A stretch of DNA of 64,000 nucleotides from Sesamum alatum (taxonomy: Eukaryota; Streptophyta; Magnoliopsida; Lamiales; Pedaliaceae). Made by a program: the position numbers and the translations under genes. Shown here piece by piece: positions 36,911 to 48,087 of the stretch (its first letter is position 1; the number at the start of each line of letters is the position of its first letter). Location of the stretch: positions 21,170,046 to 21,234,045 of the forward strand of contig JACGWO010000007.1 of the NCBI GenBank assembly GCA_034509735.1, given 5' to 3'. The notes under the pieces are model-generated. The model did not search any database. It was not told where the DNA came from and saw only the letters and a list, made by a program, of their open reading frames with translations.

Positions 36911-38355
36911 CAGGGGCGAAGCCAGAAATTTGACTTAGTCCTATTAAAATTTAACAGTCATTGCAAGTTCATCTAAAAAATTAAATTACTATAATTTATC
37001 ATAGTTAAATACATATCATCATATAAGTACAACTAATTTCTATTACTATTACTCTTACAACAAGGGGCAAGTTGAAATCTACGAATTTGCATATTTTGGA
37101 AATGTTGCAAAATCACTTCATCATTGATATCAGCAAATATCTCCCGCTCAATATAACAAAATCACCAAGTCATTCAGTCATTCATCGCTTATCTTATTTC
37201 GCAATTCGATTTTGACGATATTCAGCCATTCATTGCACTTTTTTCCTGATTGTTCGAAAAGATAACAATACAAGCAAGATGTATCTTTTGCTACACTGTA
37301 CTCCAACCAATTATTGTTTTTGAACCACGCAGCTCTAAATCCCCTCCATTCAATTCCATGTTGTTTTTTACGAAAATTTTGTCCAACTGGTTGACAAGCA
37401 CCTTTTAGCAAATACTCTCTCCTAACTCTATCTCTAATTACAACATCAATTGGTTTTCGAAGACCAGGATCAACAACAATATCATTTGAATTAAACTTAT
37501 CATGACTTCTTTTTTGTGTAATACTACTTTTAGATGAACTAGAAATATGGGTTTCTGATTCCACATTCGATGTTGCTTCTACAGGCGGTGTAGCAAAAGA
37601 TCCCATTAAGTTTTCCAGTCTCTTAATAACGAATTTATCAAATCCCTGAAAATTTAAAATCTATATTTATATAAATTATAATCATAATTTTTATAACCAA
37701 ATTTTATATCTAATCTTGTCTATTTGTTGTGAGATATATGGATAAAATAATATAAAGTAAACATAAACATAAAAGTAATAAAAATTATGGGAAGGATTAT
37801 GACTTGGTGCTAAGAAATCAGAATATGGACCAAGCTTTTTGCATAAGAGGAGTGTTAAATTATATTTTCCTTGCACAACAGCTACTCGTGATTCTCTCCG
37901 TGGCCATGAGGAAGAAGACAATAACTTTTGGATTTAGCTTGAATTTTTCCTTTCGTGAGTCGAGGATGTAAAGTCGTCGTTGGATTTTTTTTAATTTTAG
38001 CTACAATAATTTGGCTTGTGCAAGAAGACACGATATTCTATTCAATTTTTTCTTTTTGAAGGTTGTATAATTAATAACAAAAGTGAGTTACAGAAGTGGT
38101 TAACCGCAGCCACCAATTTCCCTTTTATAATTAATTGCTTTTACCTAAAGTTGAAGGCCTTAAAATGGGTCTTAAGGTAGGTTTAAAAAGGAAAAAGAAA
38201 ATGTTTAAGCCTTAAAGTGGGCTTAGCCCTGTCAACTAAACACAATTTAAAATACTATACATAAAAAACAAAATTACAGACATAGGTTTAATGGGTTGAC
38301 CCAAAGCCAAGCCCTATCGGCCGCATGGGCTTGACAGGGCTTGGAGTCGCCCCTG
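36911..38355 (-). mobile_element. hAT deletion derivative
   Basis: The ends are CAGGGGCGAAGCCA on the left and TGGAGTCGCCCCTG on the right, matching hAT-type short inverted repeats. The flanking 8-mers ATTACACG (36903-36910) and ATTACACT (38356-38363) agree at seven of eight positions, fitting the 8-bp duplication of the superfamily. Inside is a transposase N-terminal fragment on the minus strand. At 1445 bp the element is far shorter than an autonomous copy. Confidence 0.85.
37178..37606 (-). CDS. TTF-type zinc-finger fragment of a hAT transposase (142 aa)
   Basis: The uninterrupted 142-residue frame starts MGSFATPP and holds a Ser-rich N-terminus, then DPGLRKPI (47-53), VRREYLLKGACQP (61-73) and NWLEYSVAKDTSCLYCYLF (99-117). 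This is the pattern of the TTF-type zinc finger found at the start of many plant hAT-derived proteins with a dimerisation domain. The rest of the transposase (DUF4371 and the hAT dimerisation region) is absent: after YLFEQSGKKCN the sequence turns into unrelated residues and stops. It cannot transpose DNA. Whether the short frame is translated is unknown; if so it might bind element ends. It could equally be an inert relic that still lacks a stop by chance. Confidence 0.7.
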   Translation of the reverse strand: MGSFATPPVEATSNVESETHISSSSKSSITQKRSHDKFNSNDIVVDPGLRKPIDVVIRDRVRREYLLKGACQPVGQNFRKKQHGIEWRGFRAAWFKNNNWLEYSVAKDTSCLYCYLFEQSGKKCNEWLNIVKIELRNKISDE

Positions 38356-38707
38356 ATTACACTCTCCTCCCCTGAGGTTTGAAGCAATTACACGTAAACT
38401 CTTGTGGTTTGAAAAATTACATACAATACTCCTGAGATTTGCTTCCGTCTAACAGATGGGTCCATCTTTTACTCAAAATTCATTGAATTTGTTGATATTA
38501 ACGAAAAAAAAAGAAGGTGAAAATCGATATTTACACTCGATTGACTTATTAATAGCTTACTGCAGGCCAAACAAATATTTTATAACTAAATTGCTCTTAT
38601 AACGGTGAAAATATACCTCCTCACATGTATTAACGCGTGACGATATATAAGGGTAGTTTGGTCATGAAAAGATTTGTTTGACCAACAATAAATCAGTAAT
38701 AAGTCAA

Positions 38708-39535
38708 TCGATGGTACATATCGATTTTTCATTAAGTTTTTTGCTTATATCAACAAATTCGGTGAATTTTGACTAACGGAATGACCTATTTCTCAGATAG
38801 AAGCAAACCTCAGGGGCGACTAGATATAATTTTTCAAACTACAGGGAAGTCTACGTGTAATTTCATTAAACTTCAAGGGAAAGGAGTGTAATTATCCCTT
38901 AAAAAACAAAGGGAGGTAAATTACTCTATCTTAAAAAACACAGGGATGTAAATTACTATTTTTGTTTTTATAAGGGGTAAATTACTCATTTATAATATCA
39001 CAGGAGTAAAATGCATTTTACCCTATACTTCGTGAAATTTAACTTAATTATAAGTACATATCTATTAAATCAAAATTAATAATTACTATACCTGAGGATT
39101 TATTCTGTCTTACATGTTTACTCGATGGTAAATATCGATTTTCATTAAGTTTTTTTGCTAATATCAACAAATTCGGTGAATTTTAACTAACGAAATGACC
39201 TATTTCTTAGATAGAAGCAAACCTCATGGGCGACTAGATATAATTTTTCAAACCACAGGGATGTCTATGTATAATTCCATTAAAGGGAAGGGAGTGTAAT
39301 TATCCCTTAAAAAAATGAAAGGTAAATTACTTTATTTTAAAAAATATATGTAAATTATTATTTTAGATTTTATTGGGGGTAAATTCCTCATTTATAATAT
39401 TACATGAGTAAAATGCATGTCTTCCTATACTTCGTGAAATTTAACTTAATTATAAGTACATATTTATTCAATTAAAATTAATAATTACTACACCTGAGAA
39501 TTTATTATGTCTTACATGTTAACTCTTTAGTATGA
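38708..39535. repeat. 414-bp tandem duplication
   Basis: The block beginning TCGATGGTA at 38708 is followed by a second copy beginning at 39122. Both contain the right arm of the inverted-repeat element (AGAAGCAAACCTCA), the GTGTAATTATCCCTTAAAA junction and the CTTCGTGAAATTTAACTTAA phrase. Similarity is high but not perfect, so the duplication is not very recent. Confidence 0.85.
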
Positions 39536-40069
39536 TGAATTTTATACGTGATATTTCAAAAATACCCTCCATAAAAATTTGCTGTAATTTAATCATATTT
39601 TTGAACTAAAATGTTTTTTCAACTAAATTTTAGTAAAATATAATCGGTGTCGCACTATTTTAAAGTGAAGATTGTAGTAAAATAAGAGGGAATTGGGACA
39701 ATACAGAGAAGTGAAAAGAGAAACAAAATAAATGTCAAATATTGTCATCATTTTTTGAGCATTTTAATCATTTTAATCATTTTATTTAATATTTTCAAAA
39801 AAAAAAACATAGTATTTAAGTGCTTTTTTACAAATTCTTTTTTTTTTTTTTGGAATTGGGGTATTGTTTTACAAAGTAGACCGGTAGTCCGTTGGACACG
39901 TCTGGAGAAGCACGCGTTGTAAGGCAGTTGTGCTGTTGTTATTGGACCCAAGATCCCAAGTCCAAACACCGGCTACAACGGTGCAAGACCAACAGATGGA
40001 GAGGACTATTCTGGCAAATATCAAATCATGGAATGGAAATTTCGGTTTTGGTCAAAATTAAAGCCTAGC
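39536..40069. other. Intergenic DNA, no gene seen
   Basis: AT-rich, with poly-A and poly-T runs. A small GC-richer patch at 39880-40010 shows no coding pattern. Confidence 0.6.
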
Positions 40070-40078
40070 AACGAATTC

Positions 40079-41418
40079 GGAGAAATTATTTTTCAAATAC
40101 AAAAATAATAAAAAAAATTAAAATTAGTGTTATTTGACACTTAGACGGAGTTTGTTACCCTATCTTCCAAAGTAAGACAAGACACGCCCCACTCCCCTGT
40201 TAAATCCATTTGCCTTCAACCCCTATACCCCCCCCCTTCATTTCCCTTACTTCAATATATTTTACAATGAAAAAAATCTTTTGAAGGGAAAAAACTATTT
40301 TTTTAAATTAATAATTTTTAAAATTGTTAATTAATAATTAGTTTGATATTTTTATTAATATTGTGTACAAAAAATATGATGTAGTATATAACTAAAACCT
40401 TTTTAGTTCGTCATATTTCTGTAATCTTTTGTTTAATTTTAATTAATACAAATACGGCGATACGGACTCGGTGATACGAAATTTTTTAAAAATTAGGACA
40501 CGATACGATACGGATACAACTAAATTTAAAGTTATGTCTTGGTCGCTGGGTACATCTTCAAATCAATGCCCTGTCTATCTGTACAACACACTATTATTAT
40601 CAATATTAATAATCACGCACTGTTATTGATGTTAATTGTGCACAATATTAACAAAAATATTATATTTAGTATCAAATTAAATTTATTTATTTTAATTAAA
40701 GATACATTTTAATTATTATTATTTTTTTTAAAATTTAATTGGTGTCATTATTTTGAATAAAGTCATGCAATTCTTATCGATTTTTTTGTACACAACATTA
40801 AGAAACACGCAATATTGTTTTTATATATTCTTTGTGCACGATATTAGTAAATATATTAAATGTATTATTGAATTACAATTAATATTTTTAATAAAAATAC
40901 ATTCTAATAATAATTATTTTTAAAAATACAAAAAATATTAAGTTTATTAATATTTAATGATTAAAATTATTAATTAATAATTACCTAATTTTTATAAAAT
41001 TAAAATTAAACGTAAAAATTATGAAATACTACGAACTAAAAGGGTTTTAGTTATATATTACATCATATTTTTTGTACACAATATGAATAAAAATATTAAA
41101 TTAATTATTAATTAACAATTTAAAAAACTATTAATTAAAAAATAGTTCTTTTCCTCAAAAGTTTTTTTTTATTTCTAAAATAATATCTATACTAAAATAA
41201 GGGAAATTGATTTTGGGGGCGGAAGGGGTGGTGTTAAGGGAAATGGGTTTTATAGGGGTAAGGGAAATGGGTTATGGGTTTTAAAGGGGATGGGGGGCGT
41301 GACTGCTTTAGAAAAGATGGGATTTCTCATCCCGTCTTCGCTTATTTAAAAAATGAGTGTCAAATATCTCTAATTTTAAAATTTTTTATTTTTTTTGTAT
41401 TTAAAAAATAATTTCTCC
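40079..41418. mobile_element. Mutator-like element with TIRs of about 400 bp
   Basis: The element starts GGAGAAATTATTTTTCAAAT and ends with the inverse, TTTAAAAAATAATTTCTCC. A perfect 9-bp duplication AACGAATTC flanks it (40070-40078 and 41419-41427). The arms extend to about 40440 on the left and 41000 on the right, including the shared phrase GTACAAAAAATATGATGTA. The centre (40450-40960) is non-coding. Size, TIR length and duplication length fit a non-autonomous Mutator-like element. Confidence 0.88.
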
Positions 41419-41549
41419 AACGAATTCAACCCAGATAAACAAATTTACCATTCTTGAATTTTAGGTCACGTTTGAATTTATAGATTTGAATTTCATAATT
41501 ATAAATAATAATTTTATTAAATTTATATGGAGATTTTTGATATGAAATG

Positions 41550-42068
41550 AGGGATGATTATATTCCTTCTCCTGAGGTTTGGTTTAATTATACGCAGACC
41601 CCTTATGGTTTGAAAAATTATATTTAATATCCCTAAAGTTTGCTTCTATCTAACAAATAGGTCCTCCGTTAGTCAAGATTCACCAGATTTATTGATATTA
41701 GCAAAAAAATAAATAAAAATCGATAGTTTTCTTTTTTATTTTAACAGTAATAAAATCTATCTTCTAGCTGGCAATTTCTAACACACGCGCAAGATGTGTA
41801 AGTTCATCACACGCACCAGTGTGCCACACCATCTTTTCCTAAAAAAATGATAGTTGCCATCAATTAACTTAATACTGACTTATTATAGGTCAAACAAATA
41901 TTTTTTATGACCAAACTACCCTTATAATTTTTCCACACGTTAATGCATGTGAGCAGGTATATCTTCAATGATATAAGGGTAGTTTAGTTATAAAAATTTA
42001 TTTGGCTTACAATAAGTCTGTAATAAGTCAATTAAGAATAAATATCGATTTTCATTAAGTTTTTTTGT
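41550..42068. mobile_element. Partial inverted-repeat element, related to 36895-38900
   Basis: AGGGATGATTATATTCC and CCTGAGGTTTGGTTTAATTA near 41549-41590, followed by TTTGCTTCTATCTAAC, match the left arm and interior of the element at 36895. The right arm is missing: the sequence switches to unrelated DNA at about 42068. Confidence 0.65.
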
Positions 42069-43760
42069 TAAAACTTTATATTTACATCTAAACTAAGCGT
42101 GGATTTAAGTAATCTATATCAAGCTAGGGCAACGTTGTAGAGGAGAGAAAACTTGAACCTTTTGGAAAAGCTAATCTTTATTTATGATGTGGGAATATTT
42201 ATATCAAGTCCTCAGAAACCTTCAGAAGCTATTAAGGGTGATCAAAAAAAATTAAAACCGCCCAAAATTGTCCTAATCAAACTGAATCGAACTGTTTTTT
42301 ATGATTTATCTTCCAAACCGCGATTACAAATTTAGAGTAAAACCACACCACACTATTGGTTTGGTTTTAATTTAGAGCTTTCAAAAATCGCCAAAAAACG
42401 AACCGAACCGCTAAATATATAATTATTTTTTAAAACTATATATATATAATAATTTGATGAAATAATTAATTGTTTAGAAGAATTTCATATTCAAATCATA
42501 CAAAATTTATAGTAATTAGATAAGAAAAGCATGTTTAATTCTGTAAGTTCATTAGGACTTTAAGTTCGTTGATCCTTCTTCCACTTTCTGATTAGTTCCC
42601 CCCCCCCCTCCTTTTGTTTTTCTCACTCCCCCTTTCCCTCCTCTCTCTTTCGCCACTTCTATTCTCTGTTCTCTCTCAGTCTCTTCATTGCTCTTGCTTT
42701 TTTATTCTTTTTCAGTCTTCTCTTTTATCCCTTTTTCCCCCTCCCTTTCTCCTCTTTGTCCGTCGCGCCTCTACCGCCTTCACCAAGCGTCGCCACTAGC
42801 CCCGCCTGCCCCACCGCAGAAATTTTGTGAAGTTTTTTAAAATCTTTTATAATGTGATGTTAAAGTTCTCTAATTCATCTTATATAATTTCAAATGCATT
42901 TTTCGTGAACTTGCAACTTTACATGTGAGTTTGTCTACTATGATGAATAAGGGAGACTACCACATGGCATCAATGGCTATTCGCATGAAAGACAAATTCA
43001 ATTAGTATTGGGAGAATATTGATAATATGAATTATTTTGTCTAGAGTATTACCTAGTATTAGTTATCAAATATTGATTAAGATTAATTAAATTTGATATG
43101 CTTTCTTGACAATATATTTGATATGTCGATAACCGACCATTGACCCTTGTTGGATTAAGTGTTTTCCTGTTGCTTAGTTCTCTAAATTGTCAATATTGAT
43201 ATCAAACTCATAGCTTCAGGAATTAATTACTATACATGTTCTTATATTTTAATCTATTTAAAGTTGTGGAGAGTGTTGGTGGTCTATGATGCAAAATGTT
43301 GGTCTTTTGTGCTTACTTAATACAAATACTTATTTTACTTCTTGATTTTTGTTTGTCCTGACCTCTTATTTCTGTTATAAGTATTAAAACCGCCAAACCG
43401 CCCGAAACCGCCCCAAAACGCACCTTTGATTTTGGTTTTAAAAGTGGCAATTCGAAAACTTATTTTATAAAACCGCCAATAGCAATTCGATTTCAAAATA
43501 GTTTTAAAAAAATTGAAACCGCACCGTGAGCACCCCTAGAAGCTACAATAATTCATATCAGAGAATATATTATCAAGGGCTCTAATAAGAGACCTTCCAA
43601 AATCTCCTCATTAAGGTCATCTTAGAGACATTCAGATTGGCATTGCCCATACTAAGTATTCAAGGTTTAAGACATAATCATCGTCTCACCCTTAGAGAAC
43701 TTGCATGTCACTATCAATTACTAATACGTACGAACAACTGTAGCTATGGGGTTACCTTAT
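42069..43760 (+). repeat. Direct repeat of unknown type, copy 1 (split)
   Basis: The stretch from AAAACTTTATATTTA to GTAGCTATGGGG matches 49435-49797 closely over about 360 bp once the hAT-type insert (42232-43537) is removed. The type of sequence (old LTR, unclassified repeat or segmental duplication) cannot be told from the window. Confidence 0.7.
42232..43537. mobile_element. hAT-type non-autonomous element with exon-like cargo
   Basis: The 8-bp duplication AGAAGCTA (42224-42231 and 43538-43545) is proved by the unsplit copy of the target near 49600. The ends read TTAAGGGTGATCA and, inverted, AGGGGTGCTCACGGT. Both subterminal regions are packed with AAACCGCC-like motifs, as for hAT transposase binding sites. 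The centre (42590-42830) is a pyrimidine-rich, then GC-rich stretch that resembles a plant 5' leader and first exon. Confidence 0.82.
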
Positions 43761-44731
43761 TATATATAAAATGTAAAACCTCACCAAAAAATTTCTAACT
43801 AATCTCATTACAAGAGATATGGAACACATGGGAAAAAAAAGAAAAAAAAGACAAGTCTTAACATCATGAGGCGAAAGTGGGAGATAATAGTCCCAAAACA
43901 AGAGGCACGTAGGCCCCACCCAAAAAGGAATTTAAAACCATACACAGGTCAATGGGCTTCGTAATCATCACTTGTTAATCTAATTAACAAAACACAACAT
44001 AATTACATATTCAATATAATCATTCTCCAAATAATACAAATCATGTATTAAATCAATGATATCCAATACCATTCCATAACATAATTAAATGTAAAAAAGT
44101 ACAATTAAAAATAGATATTAGATACCTCGTACAACCCATGTACATTTTTTGTTTGTTTGAAAATCATTTCCAAAATAATCTTAGGCTATTTAATTTTAGA
44201 AAAAAATCATTCTCAACTAAAATTAAATTAACCATAAATTAAATATTTTCAAAAAAAATATGCAGAATACCAGAAAATCCAATTTTATGATAAAATGGCA
44301 AAAAACGGCCCAATCGTTCAGTCGTGCCGGCCGACTGCGTGCGTGGCTGGCAGCAGCCGCGCGCGCGCCGACGTCCAGTGCCCATGCGTACGCAGGCGCG
44401 CGCTGCTACCTCGTGCGCCCGCGTGCGGGCCCTACGCACACGTCTGGGTGCACGGGCGCCCTGCCTGCGCGTGGCTGTTGTAATTTTTTTTATTTTGCAT
44501 GTGAAAAAACTGAAATAAATATACAGATATCAGAAAATTCAATTTTCTAAAATCTCCCAAATATCCATGATTAATCAACATAATTAAACATACACATTTC
44601 AATAAATAATTATAAAAATTAAAATCAATAAACACATGTTTTTAAAGCCGATCTAAACAAGTTGAACATGCTTGCACATGTAAAACAAGTAATCTATAGC
44701 CATATACACCGATACGGGCTGTAATACCACT
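43761..44731 (-). mobile_element. Leader (internal region) of a family-A retrotransposon
   Basis: On the minus strand the sequence just after the LTR end at 44732 reads GTGGTATTACAGCCC, similar to the TGGTATCAGAGCC primer site for initiator tRNA-Met used by copia elements. What follows is non-coding and AT-rich apart from one GC-rich island. The lower boundary towards 43761 is uncertain. Confidence 0.5.
44325..44478. other. GC- and CpG-rich island in AT-rich DNA
   Basis: About 150 bp of very GC-rich, CpG-dense sequence (for example GCCGCGCGCGCGCCGACG) is flanked by two related AT-rich phrases, CCAGAAAATCCAATTTT near 44270 and TCAGAAAATTCAATTTT near 44530. It lies in the leader of the family-A element. 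Several open frames cross it because stop codons are rare in such DNA; none looks like a protein. Confidence 0.8.
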
Positions 44732-46095
44732 TGAATGAAAGCGGATCAGCCCGGGAACGCGGCGGAAGTGCGGTGGAGATAAAAAAATGTGCAGAATAAA
44801 AGAATTTAAATCGCGCTCAAGGGATGTGCCCTTGAAAGTTCCCGGGATATCGGTGTATAAATGCGTAATACAAACATGTATATATAACAATTAAGTGTTC
44901 ATGGCTATGTAATAAAAGAGGAAAAACAAGAACATAAACATAAAATACCTTTCTCGATTTTCTACTCCGATCTTCTACACGCATTGATCTCCTCCCGACG
45001 TTCATCCACGCGAGGCCTCAACGTAGAGACCCTCTAACGTAGTCCACACTGCACCGGGAGAGATCATATTTTTCTTGCTAGAGAAAAATGGATCTAGAAG
45101 ATGAAATCGAAGAAGGGATTACACTATCAAATTAGTGTTTCTTCTTGATCTTACTTTGTTCTTCAATTGATCCTATATCAATGAAGCAACAAAGAGAATT
45201 TAGAGAGTAGACAGAGAAGGGACGAAAATGGCTTGAGAGAGTGTGTAGAGAGTGTTTTCCTTTTCCTAGAAAAAGATGAATAATAAAACTCTTGTCTTTG
45301 ATGATAGTATATATACATATATATACTTTATTAATGTGATTATTGGAATGTGTCTAGGTTCATCCAAGGATGTCTAGATACATTCCAATCAATCCCTATT
45401 TTAATCATCAATCAAGCCTACTGTTTCGTAAGGTATGATTTAATCATACCAAGTGAAAGAGGCTCGATTGGAATTGATTTGTCTCTTTCCAAAAGAGACA
45501 AGTCAACTTGTCATCAAAGGCCTTCATGGCCGATTTTAGTGCTTCCAAAAGAAATAATTTTCGGCCATCCCTTTTTAGAAGAATTCCAACTTATTCTAAT
45601 TCCAAAAGTGGAATTAACACCTCTCTTGGGCCAATATTTAATGGACCGGATTTTATTATAATCCAATTACAATAAGCCCAAGAATTAAATCCTATTTAAT
45701 TCATGATCCAATTAAATAATTACCATTAATCTTTTAATCCAATTAGAATATCCAAGCTTTGATTCTTAATCAATAAATCCCATTTATCGATAAAACGAGG
45801 GCCTGATACAATATTGGCCCGTCCATCCAATGGACAATCCCATAAGTAATCTAATTACTTATCATCCTCTGAAATTGACTCCAAGTCAATTCCTTTACCT
45901 CCTCGGTGATTTGTGTGTGACCCTTTAGGTTCATCCTCAGCTGGACTTGGGATCGTGTCCAACAGGAGCCCGTCACCATAGGTGGTCGTCTAGCAACGGT
46001 CCATGGCACTAGAGACTAGGTGAATGTTGGCGTCAACATTTAGGCGTCGATTTTGTACGGTTACAGTCCTACTGTTGACCGTCTAGGTTCTTTTG
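44732..46095 (-). mobile_element. Family-A LTR, 3' part, minus strand
   Basis: Read on the minus strand it ends GCTGATCCGCTTTCATTCA, like the CCGCTTGTCCTTCA end of the solo LTR at 10655. It shares with that LTR the GGTGATTTGTGTGTGACCC block (inverted) and the CTAGCAACGGTCCATGG block. The first part of the LTR is missing: homology stops near 46095, where a Ty3-type gag fragment begins. Confidence 0.8.
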
Positions 46096-47112
46096 GAGGA
46101 TGATACAAACTTTTAGCCTTCCTCAACTCCTCGATGAACATGAATCTTTCTGTTCCCGCCATCAACTCGTCCCAATCGGCGGCACGCTTCTCCTATGAGA
46201 GAATCCACCAGCCCCTCATTTCGGAGTCCTTGAGCCATGATTCCCGATAGGAAACATTGAGGACCTCCAAAATTTCGTTAGCAAATCTATGTATGTAGCT
46301 TCGGAGAGGTTCTCATTCTTCTTGCAAGATGACGAAGAGATGACTCAAGTTCTTAGGGTATCACTTATTCCCTGTGAAATGATGCACGGAGCTTCGAATT
46401 AATTGGTCAAAGTTTAGGATAGAACCGGGTGGCAATTGGGAGAACCACGTTTGCGCCCTACCAACAAGTGTCGTGCAAAAGATCCGGCACAACAACAGAT
46501 CATTTGAACCCATCAGGTCCATAACGACAACGAACTGATCTACGTGGTCTCGCGATCTCCATTCTCACCACCATAGCAAGCCAATTGCGAGAAACACACA
46601 TGTTCAGGCAGCAGAGCTGACAAAATCTCGGGAGAGAATGGGCTTCCTTTCCAGTATACTCGGGGCATCAGGAATAAGCTGTCTACGAAGTTCATGGGGT
46701 TCCCTTCGTAGGGATTCGATGCGAGGGTCTTCAGGTGGGTCCAATGGGCGAGATTGTTCTAGCAACAGGGCCCGATTGCTGCCGATGGAACCCTCATTTC
46801 TTCTTTGGGGTGGGTTCATCCAGACTCCTTAGGGCACACCATTTGTTCTCCCTGAGTTTGTGCCCATCGTAGGGCAGCCCTGGCTCCCAGCTCCGCCGCT
46901 TCTTCCAACATTCCCTGAATATTCCCCAATTTCCGCATACTGCTGCACTAATTGGTTTTGTGAAACCGGGGTTTCCTCTGGTAGCTCAATCTCGCCCCTA
47001 TTTCTTATGGGAGGAACTTCTCCCTCCATCAGAATTTCTCCATCTCGGGATCCCATCACAATTTGCCTTCTAACCATCTTCGTAACTTGAGTTCCCACAG
47101 ATGGCGCCAATT
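46096..47112 (-). pseudogene. Ty3-type gag fragment
   Basis: On the minus strand, a primer-site-like TTGGCGCCATCTGTGGGAA follows the LTR. An N-terminal gag region runs from about 47077 to 46604, interrupted by one in-frame stop at 46829. The retrotransposon gag core follows in shifted frames with EEREPLRSYIHRFANEILEV-like and MAGTERFMFIEELRKAKS-like parts. At least three breaks are visible. Protease and everything after it are missing because the fragment ends at the junction with the family-A LTR. Confidence 0.75.
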
Positions 47113-47805
47113 TGATGTGGTGATAAATCTTTTTACTCAAGTGAATGTGGTGTAGTAAGCATGTCTTTCCTTTTGTGATCTGCCTCCTGCTTGGGGAGGG
47201 AAGGTATATTTATAGGGGCCACCGGAGCTGGGGCTAGGGCTGGGGCTTCGAAGGCCTATCTGCACATGCTAGCATATCTAGGTTTTGTCGAAATGGTTAA
47301 AATCTGATTTCCAAGGAATCTTCCTTTTGAGGATGACACACGAGGCTTTCCCTAGTCGCAGAACCATTCATTGTGGCTAGTATCCATCCTACGATGGGAA
47401 TACCTCGTAATCGGGTCAGATTTCCCCAACGTATAAGCTCTTTGAGCCTTGTGTATGAGGGTATCTATGTGTGCTAGCGTATCTAGGCTTTTGTCAGAGC
47501 AGTTAGGATTCGATCTTTAGGGGATCTTCCCTTCGAGGATCGTTTTGTAAAATCATTTAATCGTGGTACGTACCCGTTCTACGAGGGGAGTGCCTCGTGA
47601 CTATGCCAACGCCTCGCGACTATGTCATATTTCCTTGGCACGTCACCTCATCGAATTTCATCTTTCCTCGATCCGTGCATCAGGCTGTTGGAAGGCCTGC
47701 GACCCTCATACAGGGGTTCAGAGGACACGAGGCTTCCTTTTTGGTAAGGCACAGGGTCGTTTCTCCCGTCCTCCAAGTTCAAGGGCTTAACTCTAACCCT
47801 CATCA
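47113..47805 (-). repeat. 5' LTR of the Ty3-type fragment
   Basis: On the minus strand it starts TGATGAGGGTTAGAG and ends TTTATCACCACATCA, directly before the primer-site-like sequence. TG/CA ends and the primer site place it as a 5' LTR of 693 bp. The partner LTR was not found. Confidence 0.72.
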
Positions 47806-48087
47806 ATAATGATTAAGAATGTCAAGGGCAACACTAGTAACATCTCTGCCTACAAGGTGTCAAAACTTCTAAAGTAAGATGGGAGACATACCATCCGGTT
47901 CAAGGGATTTAAATGGGAACACTTGGAAAATGGACCTTTCAACCTCAACTTTCAAGAAGGTTCACTTAATGCTACGTTCATCTCATTGGTTACTTTTGGA
48001 GTCAATGTTTCACCACTTCCTCAATACATGAAGGTTGAGGGCTGATCGAGCTAGAAAGCCAAAATATTTAGAGATAATAGTCCACAC
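47806..48087. other. Unclassified DNA, possibly repeat-derived
   Basis: No open frame is supported here. The sequence is interrupted by the hAT-type element at 48088 and resumes at 49366. Confidence 0.5.

Larger units (their letters stand above)
36895..38900. mobile_element. Long inverted-repeat element (split by a hAT insertion)
   Basis: The left arm (AAGGGATAATTACAC, then TCCTCCCCTGAGGTTTG after the hAT insert) is mirrored on the right by CAAACCTCAGGGG...GTGTAATTATCCCTT ending at 38900. Without the insert the element is about 550 bp. A related partial copy lies at 41550-42068. I could not fix the target duplication. Confidence 0.65.

Noticed and set aside
44239..44550. Four overlapping Arg- and Ala-rich frames
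   Set aside because: They result from the GC-rich island in the retrotransposon leader and have no protein similarity or start context.
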